Positions 24,158 through 33,626 of a stretch of 64,000 nt of DNA are shown piece after piece. This stretch comes from Leadbetterella byssophila_A (GTDB lineage Bacteria; Bacteroidota; Bacteroidia; Cytophagales; Spirosomataceae). Numbering within the stretch: position 1 is the stretch's first letter; the number at the start of each line of letters is the position of its first letter. The notes beneath the pieces are model-generated. The model made no database searches and had not been told where the DNA came from. It saw only the letters and a list, made by a program, of their open reading frames with translations. Where the stretch lies: the NCBI GenBank assembly GCA_040394735.1, contig JBEBRR010000010.1:1-64000 (forward strand). Reading direction: 5' to 3'. Both the position numbers and the translations under genes were made by a program.

Positions 24158-27100
24158 TTAGAATGTAACATTTAAACCTAACATGAAGGAGCGGGCCTGC
24201 GGGTAAACTCCGCGGTCAATGCTCATGATACCTCCGCCGATTTCAGGATCAAAGCCGGAATAGCGGGTAAATGTCAGCAGGTTTTCTGCCATAACGTATA
24301 GCCGGGTCTTCTGGCTGCCGATCTTCTGTGTAAGAGAAACAGGAAGGGTATAACCCAGCTGTACGGTTTTAAACCGGAGGTAGCTGCCGTCTTCCAGGTA
24401 AAATTCCGAAGGATTGGTAAAGTTCCGGTTCGGATCGTTATCGCTTAAACGCGGATAAGTATCGGAAGAGCCTTCTCCTGTCCATCTTCCCAGGGCTTTC
24501 CGGGAGTAGTTGGCATTGTTAATGTCCAGGCGTCTCAGCCCCTGGAATATTTTATTCCCGGCCACACCCTGTCCGAACACTGTGGCGTCAAAGTTTTTCC
24601 ATGCGGCTGAAACCGTAAACCCGAAAGTCCAGTTCGGGGTAGGGTCACCGATAAAGGTACGGTCGGAAGCATCGATGGTTCCGTTTCCGTCCAGGTCGGC
24701 CCATTTGAAGTCGCCGGGCTGGGCATTGGGCTGGATCAGTCCGCCCTCGCCGTTGGTATAGGCTTCAATTTCTGCCCTGTTCTGGAAGATGCCCAGGGTT
24801 TTGAACCCGTAAAAGGAGTTATAGGCCTGACCCGTCATGGTTCGGGTAATGCTGTAGGAAGAGGCCTGGAAACCGGCGCCGTCCAGGAAGTTCACTCCCG
24901 CACCGATGTTGGTCACTTCATTCTTCAGGTAAGAAACGTTCCCGTTGACGGAGAAGTCCACTTCTCCCAGGCGGTTATGGTATCCCAGTTCCAGTTCCAC
25001 ACCGGTGTTCCGCATATCGGCCACATTGGCTGCCGGGTTCCCGATAGCCCCCACATAGGCCGGAATTCTCGGGTACTGGAGAATGCCGGTGGTTACCTTA
25101 TTGAACCAGTCAAAGGTTATGCTGATCTTATGCAGCAGGTTCATTTCAAGACCCACATTGGTCTGGCTGGTCTGCTCCCATTTCAGGTCAGGGTTGGAAG
25201 GCGCATTCGGGCTGTAGCCTACCGTATACGTATCGGTTTGGCCAATGGTATAGTTACGTCCGCCCCCAATGGTGGATAAATAGGCAAAATCATTGATGTT
25301 GTCATTTCCTACCACACCGTATCCGCCCCGCAGCTTCAGCATTTTGATATAATCATGTCCTTGCAGGAAAGCTTCCCGGCTCATGAGCCAGCCTACGGAA
25401 AAGGAGGGAAATACCCCGTATTTGTTATTCGATCCGAAACGCGAGGAGCCGTCTCTTCTAACCAGGGCTTCCAGCATATATTTCTCCTGGTAATTGTAGT
25501 TTACCCGTGCAAAAAGAGAAGAAACGGTATGCCCGGCGTTTTCATAACCCGAGGAGTTCCGCTGGTCGGTTGGGATATTATAATTCAGCGAAGCATCATC
25601 AAAATTATCTACAGGAAGGCCGAAATACGTTACCGATATGCCTCTGGCACGGTTATCGTAGTAGGCCCCCTGACCCAGCAGGAGGGTGAGGTTATGGTCA
25701 CTGAAATCCCGGGTATAAAGGATTGTGTTTTCCAGGTTCCAGTCAAAACCCCGGTTAGTTCCGCGGGTAAAGTCGTTCTGCGACCGCACATTCACAGCGT
25801 TCAGGTAAGCCACGGGAGAGAAGCTCTCATTCCCCCAGAAAGAAAGCTTGGAGCCCAGGGTAGAGCGGATCCGCAGTCCCTTTACAGGGGTTATTTCGCC
25901 GTAAACATTTCCCACAATGTTATCAGACCAGCCGTAATTTCCCAGGCGGGTCTGTATATAAGCCAGCGGGTTAGTCATTTCCTGGGTAACGTACTGGGAA
26001 ATGCCATAAGGGTTTCCGTTGGCGTCTCTGACCACCGGGTTGGCGCTGTACGGCCTGCCCGGTGAATTGATCACTGCCGGATCGGTTTCTACCACGGGCG
26101 TGATCGGGTCTAAGTTGATTGCCGAAGAAAGCGGCCCTCCGAATTCACTGTTGGTATTGCCCAGTCCCTGACTTTTTTCATGCGAATAGCCCAGATTCTG
26201 ACCCACCTTCAGCCAGGAAGCGATCTTGTGTTCGGAATTCAGACGGATGTTGGTCCGCTTGTAGTTGGAAATACGGGAGGTGATTACCCCTTCCTGTGAC
26301 AGGTACCCGAAAGAGCTGTAAAAAGTAGATTTTCCGTTTCCGCCGCTGAGGCTGAACTCATGATTCTGTCGCAGGGCACTCCGGTTAAACACCTCTTCCT
26401 GCCAGTCAGTGCCTTCGCCCAGCGCCGAGGGGTCGCTGAAAGGCAGTGCATTGCCGGCAGCCAGAGCTGCTTCATTTCTTAAAGTAGCATATTCGCGGGC
26501 GTTCAGCAGGCTCAGTTTCCTTGCCGGTGCAGATACTCCTGCAAAGGTGTTGTAATTTACTTTTAAACCTCCTGAAGCGCCTTTTTTGGTGGTTACCAGG
26601 ATCACCCCTGCGGCCGCCCGGGCCCCGTAGATGGCCTGGGAGGAGGCATCCTTAAGCACTTCGATCGACTCGATGTCCGACTGGTTCAGGTAGCTGATTC
26701 CGCCGGCGTCTACTACCACTCCGTCTACTACCCATAGGGGGTTATTGTTCCCGAAGGTAGTAAACCCGCGAACACGGATGGTGGAGGAAGAGCCCGGCTG
26801 CCCGGAATTGCTGGCAATGGTCAGGCCGGAAGTTCTTCCCTGAAGTGACTGCTCCAGCCGGGTTACCGGCATAGTCTCCAGGTCAGAAGCTTTCACGCTG
26901 GTGATGGCCCCCGTAACCACGCTCTTTTTCTGGGTATTGTAGCCTACTACCACCAGCTGGTCCAGCTCGTTCATGTTATCTTCAAGCGATACGTCATATA
27001 CCCCGCCTGAGCGAACGATCACTTCTTTGGAAGCCATTCCCACCTGTGAAAAAATTAAAGTGGCAGAAGTGCCCGGAATGTCCAGGCTGTATTCGCCCGA

Positions 27101-27277
27101 CTCGTTGGAGAGAGTAGCGGTGTTCCGTCCCTGAACGGAAATCGTAACCCCCGGCAGGGGCGATCCGTCGGAAGCAGAGGTCACACGCCCTTTCACCTGC
27201 AAGGTCTGTGCAGCGGCGTGCAGTGAAGCACCCCAAACACAGAGAAATACAAATGCATGTAAAATTCTGTTTCTCAT
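24158..27277 (-). CDS. SusC/RagA-family TonB-dependent outer-membrane transporter
   Basis: Imports oligosaccharides across the outer membrane using TonB energy. The 1039-residue protein has a signal peptide (about 1-24), a carboxypeptidase-D-like domain (about 27-110), a TonB-box-like VVVGYNTQKK segment (about 118-127), a plug domain, then a 22-stranded barrel ending LNVTF. The start at 27277 gives a clean signal peptide; the frame is open to 27346. It is the first gene of the operon SusC-SusD-PKD-GH16. Upstream lie a -7 box and a long dyad that may bind the regulator encoded next door. Confidence 0.96.
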   Translation of the reverse strand: MRNRILHAFVFLCVWGASLHAAAQTLQVKGRVTSASDGSPLPGVTISVQGRNTATLSNESGEYSLDIPGTSATLIFSQVGMASKEVIVRSGGVYDVSLEDNMNELDQLVVVGYNTQKKSVVTGAITSVKASDLETMPVTRLEQSLQGRTSGLTIASNSGQPGSSSTIRVRGFTTFGNNNPLWVVDGVVVDAGGISYLNQSDIESIEVLKDASSQAIYGARAAAGVILVTTKKGASGGLKVNYNTFAGVSAPARKLSLLNAREYATLRNEAALAAGNALPFSDPSALGEGTDWQEEVFNRSALRQNHEFSLSGGNGKSTFYSSFGYLSQEGVITSRISNYKRTNIRLNSEHKIASWLKVGQNLGYSHEKSQGLGNTNSEFGGPLSSAINLDPITPVVETDPAVINSPGRPYSANPVVRDANGNPYGISQYVTQEMTNPLAYIQTRLGNYGWSDNIVGNVYGEITPVKGLRIRSTLGSKLSFWGNESFSPVAYLNAVNVRSQNDFTRGTNRGFDWNLENTILYTRDFSDHNLTLLLGQGAYYDNRARGISVTYFGLPVDNFDDASLNYNIPTDQRNSSGYENAGHTVSSLFARVNYNYQEKYMLEALVRRDGSSRFGSNNKYGVFPSFSVGWLMSREAFLQGHDYIKMLKLRGGYGVVGNDNINDFAYLSTIGGGRNYTIGQTDTYTVGYSPNAPSNPDLKWEQTSQTNVGLEMNLLHKISITFDWFNKVTTGILQYPRIPAYVGAIGNPAANVADMRNTGVELELGYHNRLGEVDFSVNGNVSYLKNEVTNIGAGVNFLDGAGFQASSYSITRTMTGQAYNSFYGFKTLGIFQNRAEIEAYTNGEGGLIQPNAQPGDFKWADLDGNGTIDASDRTFIGDPTPNWTFGFTVSAAWKNFDATVFGQGVAGNKIFQGLRRLDINNANYSRKALGRWTGEGSSDTYPRLSDNDPNRNFTNPSEFYLEDGSYLRFKTVQLGYTLPVSLTQKIGSQKTRLYVMAENLLTFTRYSGFDPEIGGGIMSIDRGVYPQARSFMLGLNVTF

Positions 27278-27305
27278 ACTGGTTGAATTTTGATGGTTGA
27301 GGAGC

Positions 27306-27313
27306 CAAAAGTA
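27306..27313 (-). promoter_or_regulatory. -7 box of the SusC operon
   Basis: The minus strand reads TACTTTTG, an exact TAnnTTTG match, 28 bases before the SusC start. No good -33 element lies at the right distance, as expected for a promoter that needs an activator. Confidence 0.5.
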
Positions 27314-27315
27314 GA

Positions 27316-27352
27316 TGTACAGATTGCCAGATCCATTTTTTGACAATCTACA
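27316..27352. promoter_or_regulatory. Dyad upstream of the SusC promoter, candidate activator site
   Basis: TGTACAGATTGCCA (27316-27329) and TGACAATCTACA (27341-27352) form an imperfect inverted repeat separated by 11 bases. It occupies about -14 to -50 relative to the predicted start, where the -33 element should be. This is the expected place for the LuxR-type regulator encoded immediately upstream. The binding itself is inference. Confidence 0.4.
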
Positions 27353-27517
27353 TTTACCACTACAAAAAAAACAAATGCCGGCTTTTTAAACTGCAAAAAG
27401 CACTACAACACCTCTACACAGATTTTGTAAATTCCTGAGGTACAGGAATTTATTTTGGATCAGAATAAATTGAACGAATGGTATATTTTTTTGGACAACG
27501 GCGGGCCTCCGGCCCGG

Positions 27518-30454
27518 TCAGCCCGGGTTTTCGCCCGGTGATGATCCGGCGGGGGCCGGATTTGTCAGGTGATTCCGGGTGTACCGGGAGAGGTAATCGT
27601 GCAGGTTTATTTCGGGCTCGAGCTTCAGCTTTTTACGGAGACGGTAGCGGCTGATCTCTATGGCTTTTACCGATACGTGCATAATCTGCGCAATTTCTTT
27701 GGAAAGCAGGTTCATCCGTAAAAGCGCACACAAACGGAGCTCATGCGGGGTGAGATCAGGATGCTCTTCTTTCAGCAGGAGAAAGAAACCCTCATGCGCA
27801 TTGTTGAAGTTACGGTTGAATTGCTCCCAGTTTTCGTTGGTTCTTTCAGCATCTTTGATCAGCCGCAGCAGTTGCCTGAAATTGAATTTTGTGGCACTTT
27901 GCTCCTGCTTTTTGAGAATGTCGGCCACATTTTCCTTGATCTTCGAGAGGATCTCCCCCCGCTGTACCAGGTGCATGGTCATATTAGCCAGCTCTTTGTC
28001 TTTGAAATTGATGTCCGCTTCCAGCTTGTCGTTCCGGAGCTGCATCACTTCCTTTTCTTTCTTTTGTAATTCCAGCTGCTGAAGATGAAGCTCATGGTCA
28101 TGCTTTTGTTTCAGTTTCCGGTTCTGTAACAGGAGCAGGTAATACAGAAGCAAAAGAAACAGGATCAGGTAAACAAAATAGCTGAAAGTAGTGGCAAACC
28201 AGGGAGGATGAACGGTGAACGGGTAGGTGACCACCTCCGATTCATTACCGATACCGTTCCTGGATTTTACCTTAAATACATAATGGCCCGCCGGCAGGTT
28301 GGTGTATTCTTTTTCACTCCTGTTGTTCCAGGCTGACCAGGTTTTGTCTGAGCCTTCCAGCATATAGCTGAACAGGATGTTGTCCTGCTGGTCATATAAC
28401 GGGGCCGTAAAGGTGAACTGGAAGGAGTTAAAGGTATATTTCACGCTGGCTTCTCCGGAAGCCGGGCCGGGGTATCCGCCGGATAATATTTTTTCCTGTC
28501 GCTGGTGGTCGATGGCCCTGACGCTTCGGAGGAGCACATTTGGCTTCCGGTTCTTCTCCTGGTAAAAGCGGTAGTTCAGTACAATTACCCCTTTTTCCGC
28601 CCCGAAGAAAACATTTTCGTCGTTATAAATGTAAACCGACTCAAATCCGCCGAGCACCTTGGCGTTCAGTTCAGGGAAATAAATCACCGAGGGCCGGATT
28701 CCCGATCGGCTGAAATCAAGTACCCCGGGTTTTTTATGGGTAATAAACCATACATTTCCGTCAGGCCCTTCCGTCATGTATTGTATGGCCAGGCCTTTCA
28801 GGGCATCGTAAAGCGGTGCCGGTTTAAACGTATCAGTGGCTTTGTCGTATTCAAAAACACCTTCCGGGTGCGTTACCAATATGGTATTCCGGATGTAAAA
28901 CAGGTAATTATGAAGTACGGAAGGCAGCCCTTTCCCGGTCGAATAATCGGCTACCCGGGTGACCTCTTTGAGATCTTCTGAAAGCTCGAGCCGGAATATC
29001 CCCCGGTTGGGATGAGAGGCCCAGACCGAACGGCTGGGTTCATCGTAATGAATAAAACGCAGCGACTCCGATGAATTGGCGATGTGCCCTTCATGCGTAA
29101 AGCGGCTATCGGAGAAGGAGGTGAGGTTCAGGCCGTTGTAGGTTCCGGAAATCAGCTTTTGGATCGGAAGGATCCGTGAAGTACCCCGGAACTGCCAGGT
29201 ACCTATTCCCTTGTAAATAGGAACGACCGAATGTTCATTTACCTCAAATCCGCCATCCTCATGGCTCATAAGAAGGTGGTTGTTAACTTCTCCGAGCCCC
29301 CATACCTGCCCGTCGCTTCCGGTTACTTTCCGGAAACGGGAGTCCGGCTGCCGGATCTGCCCGCCGGCGTCGGTGATGACCGGAGTAGAATAAAGCCCGC
29401 TTGACGTGGCGATATAAAGGTTCTGCTGAAAGATGCGGACCCCGTAGCTGCTGACAGGGTTTTCTTTGTCGGGGTAAATGTAATGGATGGCGCTGTTCAG
29501 CGAAATGTAATCTATTCCGTAATCCAGCGCCAGCCAGAGATTATTATCCCGGTCAAGAAAGATATCCCTGATATAGTTATTCTGGAGGCCCTGCTCATAG
29601 GTGAATTTCCGGGAGACCCGCCCCCGGTGGTCGGTAATGAGCAAACCTGATGAGGTGGTACCGAAGGCCAGGCGGTCCTTGCCCAGGTCACGGCTGCAAT
29701 ATACCCTGTGGGCGTACAATTGGGGATCGGCCTCCGTCTTAAACGGAATGAGGCGGTCTCTGACAAGATGAAAAAGGCCGGCTTTCAGGGTCGTGACCAG
29801 CAGGGTATCTTTACTGTAGGGGAGGATAGAAGAAACCGTATGCTCTTCCAGCAGCGGATGACGGGCCAGGGGCTTCCACATTTGGTTTTCATACACGAAC
29901 AGGCCTTCCGACCCGTTCTGAGCATATATCTTTTCACCGGCTTTGCCCAGGAAATGCCAGGTGGTAGGCGTTTTATCTACCAGTACCCGGCCGTTAAAAT
30001 AATGCAGAATGCGGGTGGTGGTCCGGAAAAATACGTTTTCCCCCAGTATCTCTATATCCCAGACGTCTGACAGGGAACGCTCCGTTTCCGGGAGGAGCGG
30101 AATAAGAGAATGATAGGTAAGAATGCCCAGCTCGTCGGGGGTGAAATAACCGATCTCGTCCTGTCCGCCGACATAGATAGTGCCGTCACCGGCAATGCAG
30201 ACGGACCGTACCACGGTGGCATTCGGAAGGGGGTAAAGCTGCCAGTAACGACCGTCGAAAGTCAGCAGCCCCTCATTGTTTCCGAAATAAAGGATACCGT
30301 CTTTGTCCTGGGCAATGCTCCAGTTCTGCCGGCCGCCTTTGTAGGTGGTGTTATTGTAATTGATGATATGCGGAAGGCCAAGGGAGTTTTGAGCGACCAG
30401 TTCCCTGCCCCCTGTTAAAAAGAATAATACAGCTGCAAATACATGTCTTATCAT
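27518..30454 (-). CDS. Membrane-anchored propeller/triple-tyrosine/LuxR regulator of the PUL
   Basis: Predicted one-component sensor-activator. The 978 residues comprise a signal sequence (ends VAQ, about 22), a periplasmic two-component-regulator propeller (about 25-640), a Y_Y_Y domain (about 660-740), one membrane helix (about 748-770), a Lys/Glu-rich coiled coil (about 775-850) and a LuxR-type helix-turn-helix at about 903-970 (LTPHELRLCALLRM, SKEIAQIMHVSVKAIEISR). It lacks the histidine kinase and receiver domains of classical hybrid two-component PUL regulators. Signal binding outside would thus have to be passed straight to the DNA-binding domain. It is transcribed in the same direction as the SusC operon, 240 bases upstream of it, and likely controls it. 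The start at 30454 gives a proper signal peptide. Confidence 0.85.
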   Translation of the reverse strand: MIRHVFAAVLFFLTGGRELVAQNSLGLPHIINYNNTTYKGGRQNWSIAQDKDGILYFGNNEGLLTFDGRYWQLYPLPNATVVRSVCIAGDGTIYVGGQDEIGYFTPDELGILTYHSLIPLLPETERSLSDVWDIEILGENVFFRTTTRILHYFNGRVLVDKTPTTWHFLGKAGEKIYAQNGSEGLFVYENQMWKPLARHPLLEEHTVSSILPYSKDTLLVTTLKAGLFHLVRDRLIPFKTEADPQLYAHRVYCSRDLGKDRLAFGTTSSGLLITDHRGRVSRKFTYEQGLQNNYIRDIFLDRDNNLWLALDYGIDYISLNSAIHYIYPDKENPVSSYGVRIFQQNLYIATSSGLYSTPVITDAGGQIRQPDSRFRKVTGSDGQVWGLGEVNNHLLMSHEDGGFEVNEHSVVPIYKGIGTWQFRGTSRILPIQKLISGTYNGLNLTSFSDSRFTHEGHIANSSESLRFIHYDEPSRSVWASHPNRGIFRLELSEDLKEVTRVADYSTGKGLPSVLHNYLFYIRNTILVTHPEGVFEYDKATDTFKPAPLYDALKGLAIQYMTEGPDGNVWFITHKKPGVLDFSRSGIRPSVIYFPELNAKVLGGFESVYIYNDENVFFGAEKGVIVLNYRFYQEKNRKPNVLLRSVRAIDHQRQEKILSGGYPGPASGEASVKYTFNSFQFTFTAPLYDQQDNILFSYMLEGSDKTWSAWNNRSEKEYTNLPAGHYVFKVKSRNGIGNESEVVTYPFTVHPPWFATTFSYFVYLILFLLLLYYLLLLQNRKLKQKHDHELHLQQLELQKKEKEVMQLRNDKLEADINFKDKELANMTMHLVQRGEILSKIKENVADILKKQEQSATKFNFRQLLRLIKDAERTNENWEQFNRNFNNAHEGFFLLLKEEHPDLTPHELRLCALLRMNLLSKEIAQIMHVSVKAIEISRYRLRKKLKLEPEINLHDYLSRYTRNHLTNPAPAGSSPGENPG

Positions 30455-30461
30455 AAAGCTG

Positions 30462-30487
30462 CGGCTGCAACTAGGGTGTTGCAGCCG
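30462..30487 (-). other. Hairpin just upstream of the PUL regulator start codon
   Basis: CGGCTGCAAC and GTTGCAGCCG form a perfect 10-bp inverted repeat with a 6-base loop, ending 7 bases before the start codon at 30454. A minus-strand TATCTTTA (near-match to the -7 box) lies about 15 bases further upstream, so the hairpin would be in the mRNA leader. It has no U tract on either strand, which speaks against a simple terminator. It could be an operator or could hinder ribosome entry. Confidence 0.45.
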
Positions 30488-30581
30488 ATGAATCCTCCGT
30501 AAAGATAAAAATTTGGCGGGAAAACGCAGTGCACTCCGTAAAAACAAGGCCGTGGGCTTATTCAGAGAGCGGGCCGGCAGA

Positions 30582-33500
30582 TCACACCTTAGGCGGCAGC
30601 AGCTTATACATCACCGGGGTGACAATCCGCGTCAACACCAGTGAAGAGATCAGCCCGCCGATGATCACCAGGGCCAGCGGCGAATACAGCGGCGAGTGCT
30701 CCAGCACCAGCGGCATCAGCCCACCAATGGCCGTTAAAGTGGTCAAAACAATCGGAATAAATCGCGTTTTCCCCGCTTTCTCTATGGCTTCGTCAATGCT
30801 CAGGTTTTCTTCCTTCCGCAGGTAATTGGTATAATCCACCAGCAGGATGGAGTTTTTTACTTCGATACCTGCCAGCGCGATGATTCCTACCACGGCCGTA
30901 AAAGACATCGTATTGCCGGTCAGGAACAGGATTCCTACCGCACCGATTACCCCCAGTGGGATCACAGACAATACTATAAACGACGACTTAAACGTTCTGA
31001 ACTCCAGGATCAGCACGGCCAGGATCCCGAAAATGGTGATGATAATGATGGTGCCCAGTCCGCCGAAAGTCTCTGCCTTTTGTTCCTCTTCTCCCGCCAG
31101 CTCATAGCTGTAACCCTTCGGAAACTTCATCTGGCTAAGTTTCTCATTGAACTTTTTCAGCGTCTCCGCCGTGGTATAGCCTTCCTTTACAAAAGAGGAG
31201 ACCGAAGTGTACCTTTCCTGGTTATAGTGCTGGATGCGATTCGCCGAGCTCTCAAACTCAATGGTCGCCAGCTGGCTGAGCGGGATCTGCGCCCCGCTCA
31301 CCGATGGAACATATACTTTGTCAAATACATCTGCGCTGACCGTTTTTCCCCGTGGCAGCGATAGCAGGATCTCGTTATTTTCCCCGTTCTCATCCCGGAA
31401 ATTGCCCAGCGGGAACCCCGAAATGGCCATCCGGATATGACGGTCGATCTCAATAGTGGGAATGCCCAGCAGGCCGGCCTTATCGGTATTTACTTTTACC
31501 CGCAGGTCGGTTGATTTGTTGCTGATGGGGTTATTCACGTAAATGGTGCCTTCGGTCTCCTTATAAAGCTTCTCCACCCGGTCGGCCAGCGTTTTCAGCG
31601 AGTCGAGGTTCTCGCCGAAGACCCGGATAGTAAGCGGGGCTTCCACCGGTGCGCCCTGCTCAAACTCCAGGGCTTTGATGCGGGCGCCGGGATAGCGGTC
31701 CAGCTTCTCGCGCAGCTCATTGATAAATTCTGTCCGGACGGGAACCTCCGTGCCGTCGTGAAGCTGTACAAAGATCTGGGCGTAGTTGGTGGCATTCCCG
31801 CCCCGGGGGATCACATTGTAGTAGATACGCGGGTTATCTTTCCCTATGTTGGATGCATAATTCCTGACCAGCCGGCTTTGGGAAAGCAGGTTTTCGGTAT
31901 AGCGTACGGCTGAGTCGGTTTCTGCCAGGGAGGTGCCCAGCGGCGTCTCGATGTTGATGAGGAATTGGGGCTTTTCCGATTTCGGGAATACGGTGATGCC
32001 GATCACCCGGATCAGCAGCAGGCTGCCGGCAAAGAGAGCTACCGCCACGATCAGCGTTTTGAACGGGTTCAGTAGCGACCAGTGCAGGATCTTCTGGTAA
32101 GAGCCGTCAATGGCCTTGTTCATGTATTGCAGCACAATATTGCCGTGCTCCTTCTCCTCCCTCGGCATCAGCAGGCTGGCCAGGAAGGGCACAATGGTCA
32201 GCGACACGAACAGGGAAGCCAGCACGGTAGTGATCACGGCCATGGGAAGGCTCCGGATAAAATCGCCGGAAGCTTCCGGCAGAAAAGTTAAGGGTAAGAA
32301 GGCCAGGATGAGCGTAGCCGTACAGCCCAGCACGGCCATGGAGATCTGCTTGGTACCCTGAATGGCCGCATCTTTCCGGGAATACCCCTCGCGCAGATAA
32401 CGGGAAATATTTTCTACCACCACGATGGAGTCGTCTACCAGCAAACCGAGGGAAATGATCAGTCCCACTACCGACAGCTGGTTAATGGAATAACCCATGA
32501 GGTCGATCCCCGCCAGGCCGATGGCCAGTGACAGCGGGATGGAGATCATTACAATGACCGATGCCCGGATACCCAGCGGGATGAGCGTGATCAGGACCAG
32601 GAAAATGGCAATCCCAAAATCCCGTGCGAGACCCAGTAGCCGTTTCGATACGCTGCTGGCCTGGTCAAAGCTCTTTTCGAGGGTGATATTAGGCGGAAGG
32701 CTCCCGGAAAACGATTCAATGATAGGGGTGATCTTCGAATCGATTTCAAAGATGTTGGTGCCATATTTCTGGCTAGCGGTCAGGAAGATTCCTCTTTTGC
32801 CGTTCAGCCGCGCCAGGTAATTGTTTTCTTCGTAGTCGTAATACACTTCGGCCACATCTTTCAGGTAGGTGATGTTCTGCCCGGAAGAGCTGACTACCGT
32901 GTTGCCGATTTCCTCCAGCGAGCCGTAGGAGCCCGAGGTTTTCACGTTGATCCGGCGGTTACCGATCTCAATGGCCCCGGCAGGGATATTCATGTTCTCC
33001 GATTGAATGACCTGCATCAGGCGCGACAGCGGGATATTGAAGCCCGCCAGCCGGTCGGTATTCAGGTCGATACGCACCTGGCGGTTGGGCACGGCATGGA
33101 TATCGATATCCTTGATCCCCTTCACCTTTTTAAGTTGATCTTTGAGGGCTTCCGCCTGCTGGTTCAGATCATAGTACGAAGCGGATTCCGAGAGCAGGGC
33201 GCACTGGATAATATTGACCGTTTCCGGGGTTACTTTGACTACGTCAATGGAATAGATATCCTGCGGGAGCTTATTTCTCAAGGCATTGATCTCGCGCAAT
33301 ACTTCGTTATTCTTCTCCTTTTCATCTGCCCGGAAATCAAACTCCACCACGATGCTGGCCACGCCGTCAGCGGCATAGGAAACGATCTTCTTTATTTCAC
33401 CCAATGACGATACTTTGTCTTCAATGGGGTCCACCACCAGCTCTTCCATGTCTTCCGGGCTGGTGCCGGGATACACCACGATGATGGAGTTAAACGTAGC

Positions 33501-33623
33501 CCGCATGGCCGGGTCTTCGGCCTTGGGCATGTTGAGCAGGGAGGTGACGCCCAGGGCCATGATCATCACAAAGATGATAATGGTAAACTGATGGTTCTTT
33601 ACCGAAAATTCTGTGATCTTCAT
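30582..33623 (-). CDS. RND efflux permease, first efflux operon
   Basis: Proton-driven inner-membrane pump of the resistance-nodulation-division superfamily, hydrophobe/amphiphile efflux type. The 1013-residue protein has 12 predicted helices, with two large periplasmic loops after helices 1 and 7. The proton relay is present as Asp-Asp in the helix-4 motif GLLVDDSIVVVEN and Lys in helix 10 (IEVKNSILLVDY). The N-terminus FSVKNHQFTIIIF and PKAEDPAMRATFNSIIV place it with VexF/TriC-like pumps rather than AcrB proper. It is the last gene of tetR-tolC-MFP-RND and starts 3 bases after the adaptor gene. Confidence 0.93.
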   Translation of the reverse strand: MKITEFSVKNHQFTIIIFVMIMALGVTSLLNMPKAEDPAMRATFNSIIVVYPGTSPEDMEELVVDPIEDKVSSLGEIKKIVSYAADGVASIVVEFDFRADEKEKNNEVLREINALRNKLPQDIYSIDVVKVTPETVNIIQCALLSESASYYDLNQQAEALKDQLKKVKGIKDIDIHAVPNRQVRIDLNTDRLAGFNIPLSRLMQVIQSENMNIPAGAIEIGNRRINVKTSGSYGSLEEIGNTVVSSSGQNITYLKDVAEVYYDYEENNYLARLNGKRGIFLTASQKYGTNIFEIDSKITPIIESFSGSLPPNITLEKSFDQASSVSKRLLGLARDFGIAIFLVLITLIPLGIRASVIVMISIPLSLAIGLAGIDLMGYSINQLSVVGLIISLGLLVDDSIVVVENISRYLREGYSRKDAAIQGTKQISMAVLGCTATLILAFLPLTFLPEASGDFIRSLPMAVITTVLASLFVSLTIVPFLASLLMPREEKEHGNIVLQYMNKAIDGSYQKILHWSLLNPFKTLIVAVALFAGSLLLIRVIGITVFPKSEKPQFLINIETPLGTSLAETDSAVRYTENLLSQSRLVRNYASNIGKDNPRIYYNVIPRGGNATNYAQIFVQLHDGTEVPVRTEFINELREKLDRYPGARIKALEFEQGAPVEAPLTIRVFGENLDSLKTLADRVEKLYKETEGTIYVNNPISNKSTDLRVKVNTDKAGLLGIPTIEIDRHIRMAISGFPLGNFRDENGENNEILLSLPRGKTVSADVFDKVYVPSVSGAQIPLSQLATIEFESSANRIQHYNQERYTSVSSFVKEGYTTAETLKKFNEKLSQMKFPKGYSYELAGEEEQKAETFGGLGTIIIITIFGILAVLILEFRTFKSSFIVLSVIPLGVIGAVGILFLTGNTMSFTAVVGIIALAGIEVKNSILLVDYTNYLRKEENLSIDEAIEKAGKTRFIPIVLTTLTAIGGLMPLVLEHSPLYSPLALVIIGGLISSLVLTRIVTPVMYKLLPPKV

Positions 33624-33626
33624 GGC

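Noticed and set aside
27501..27517. G/C-rich hairpin after the PUL regulator as intrinsic terminator
   Set aside because: On the minus strand it is followed by an A run rather than a U run, so it is not a canonical terminator.
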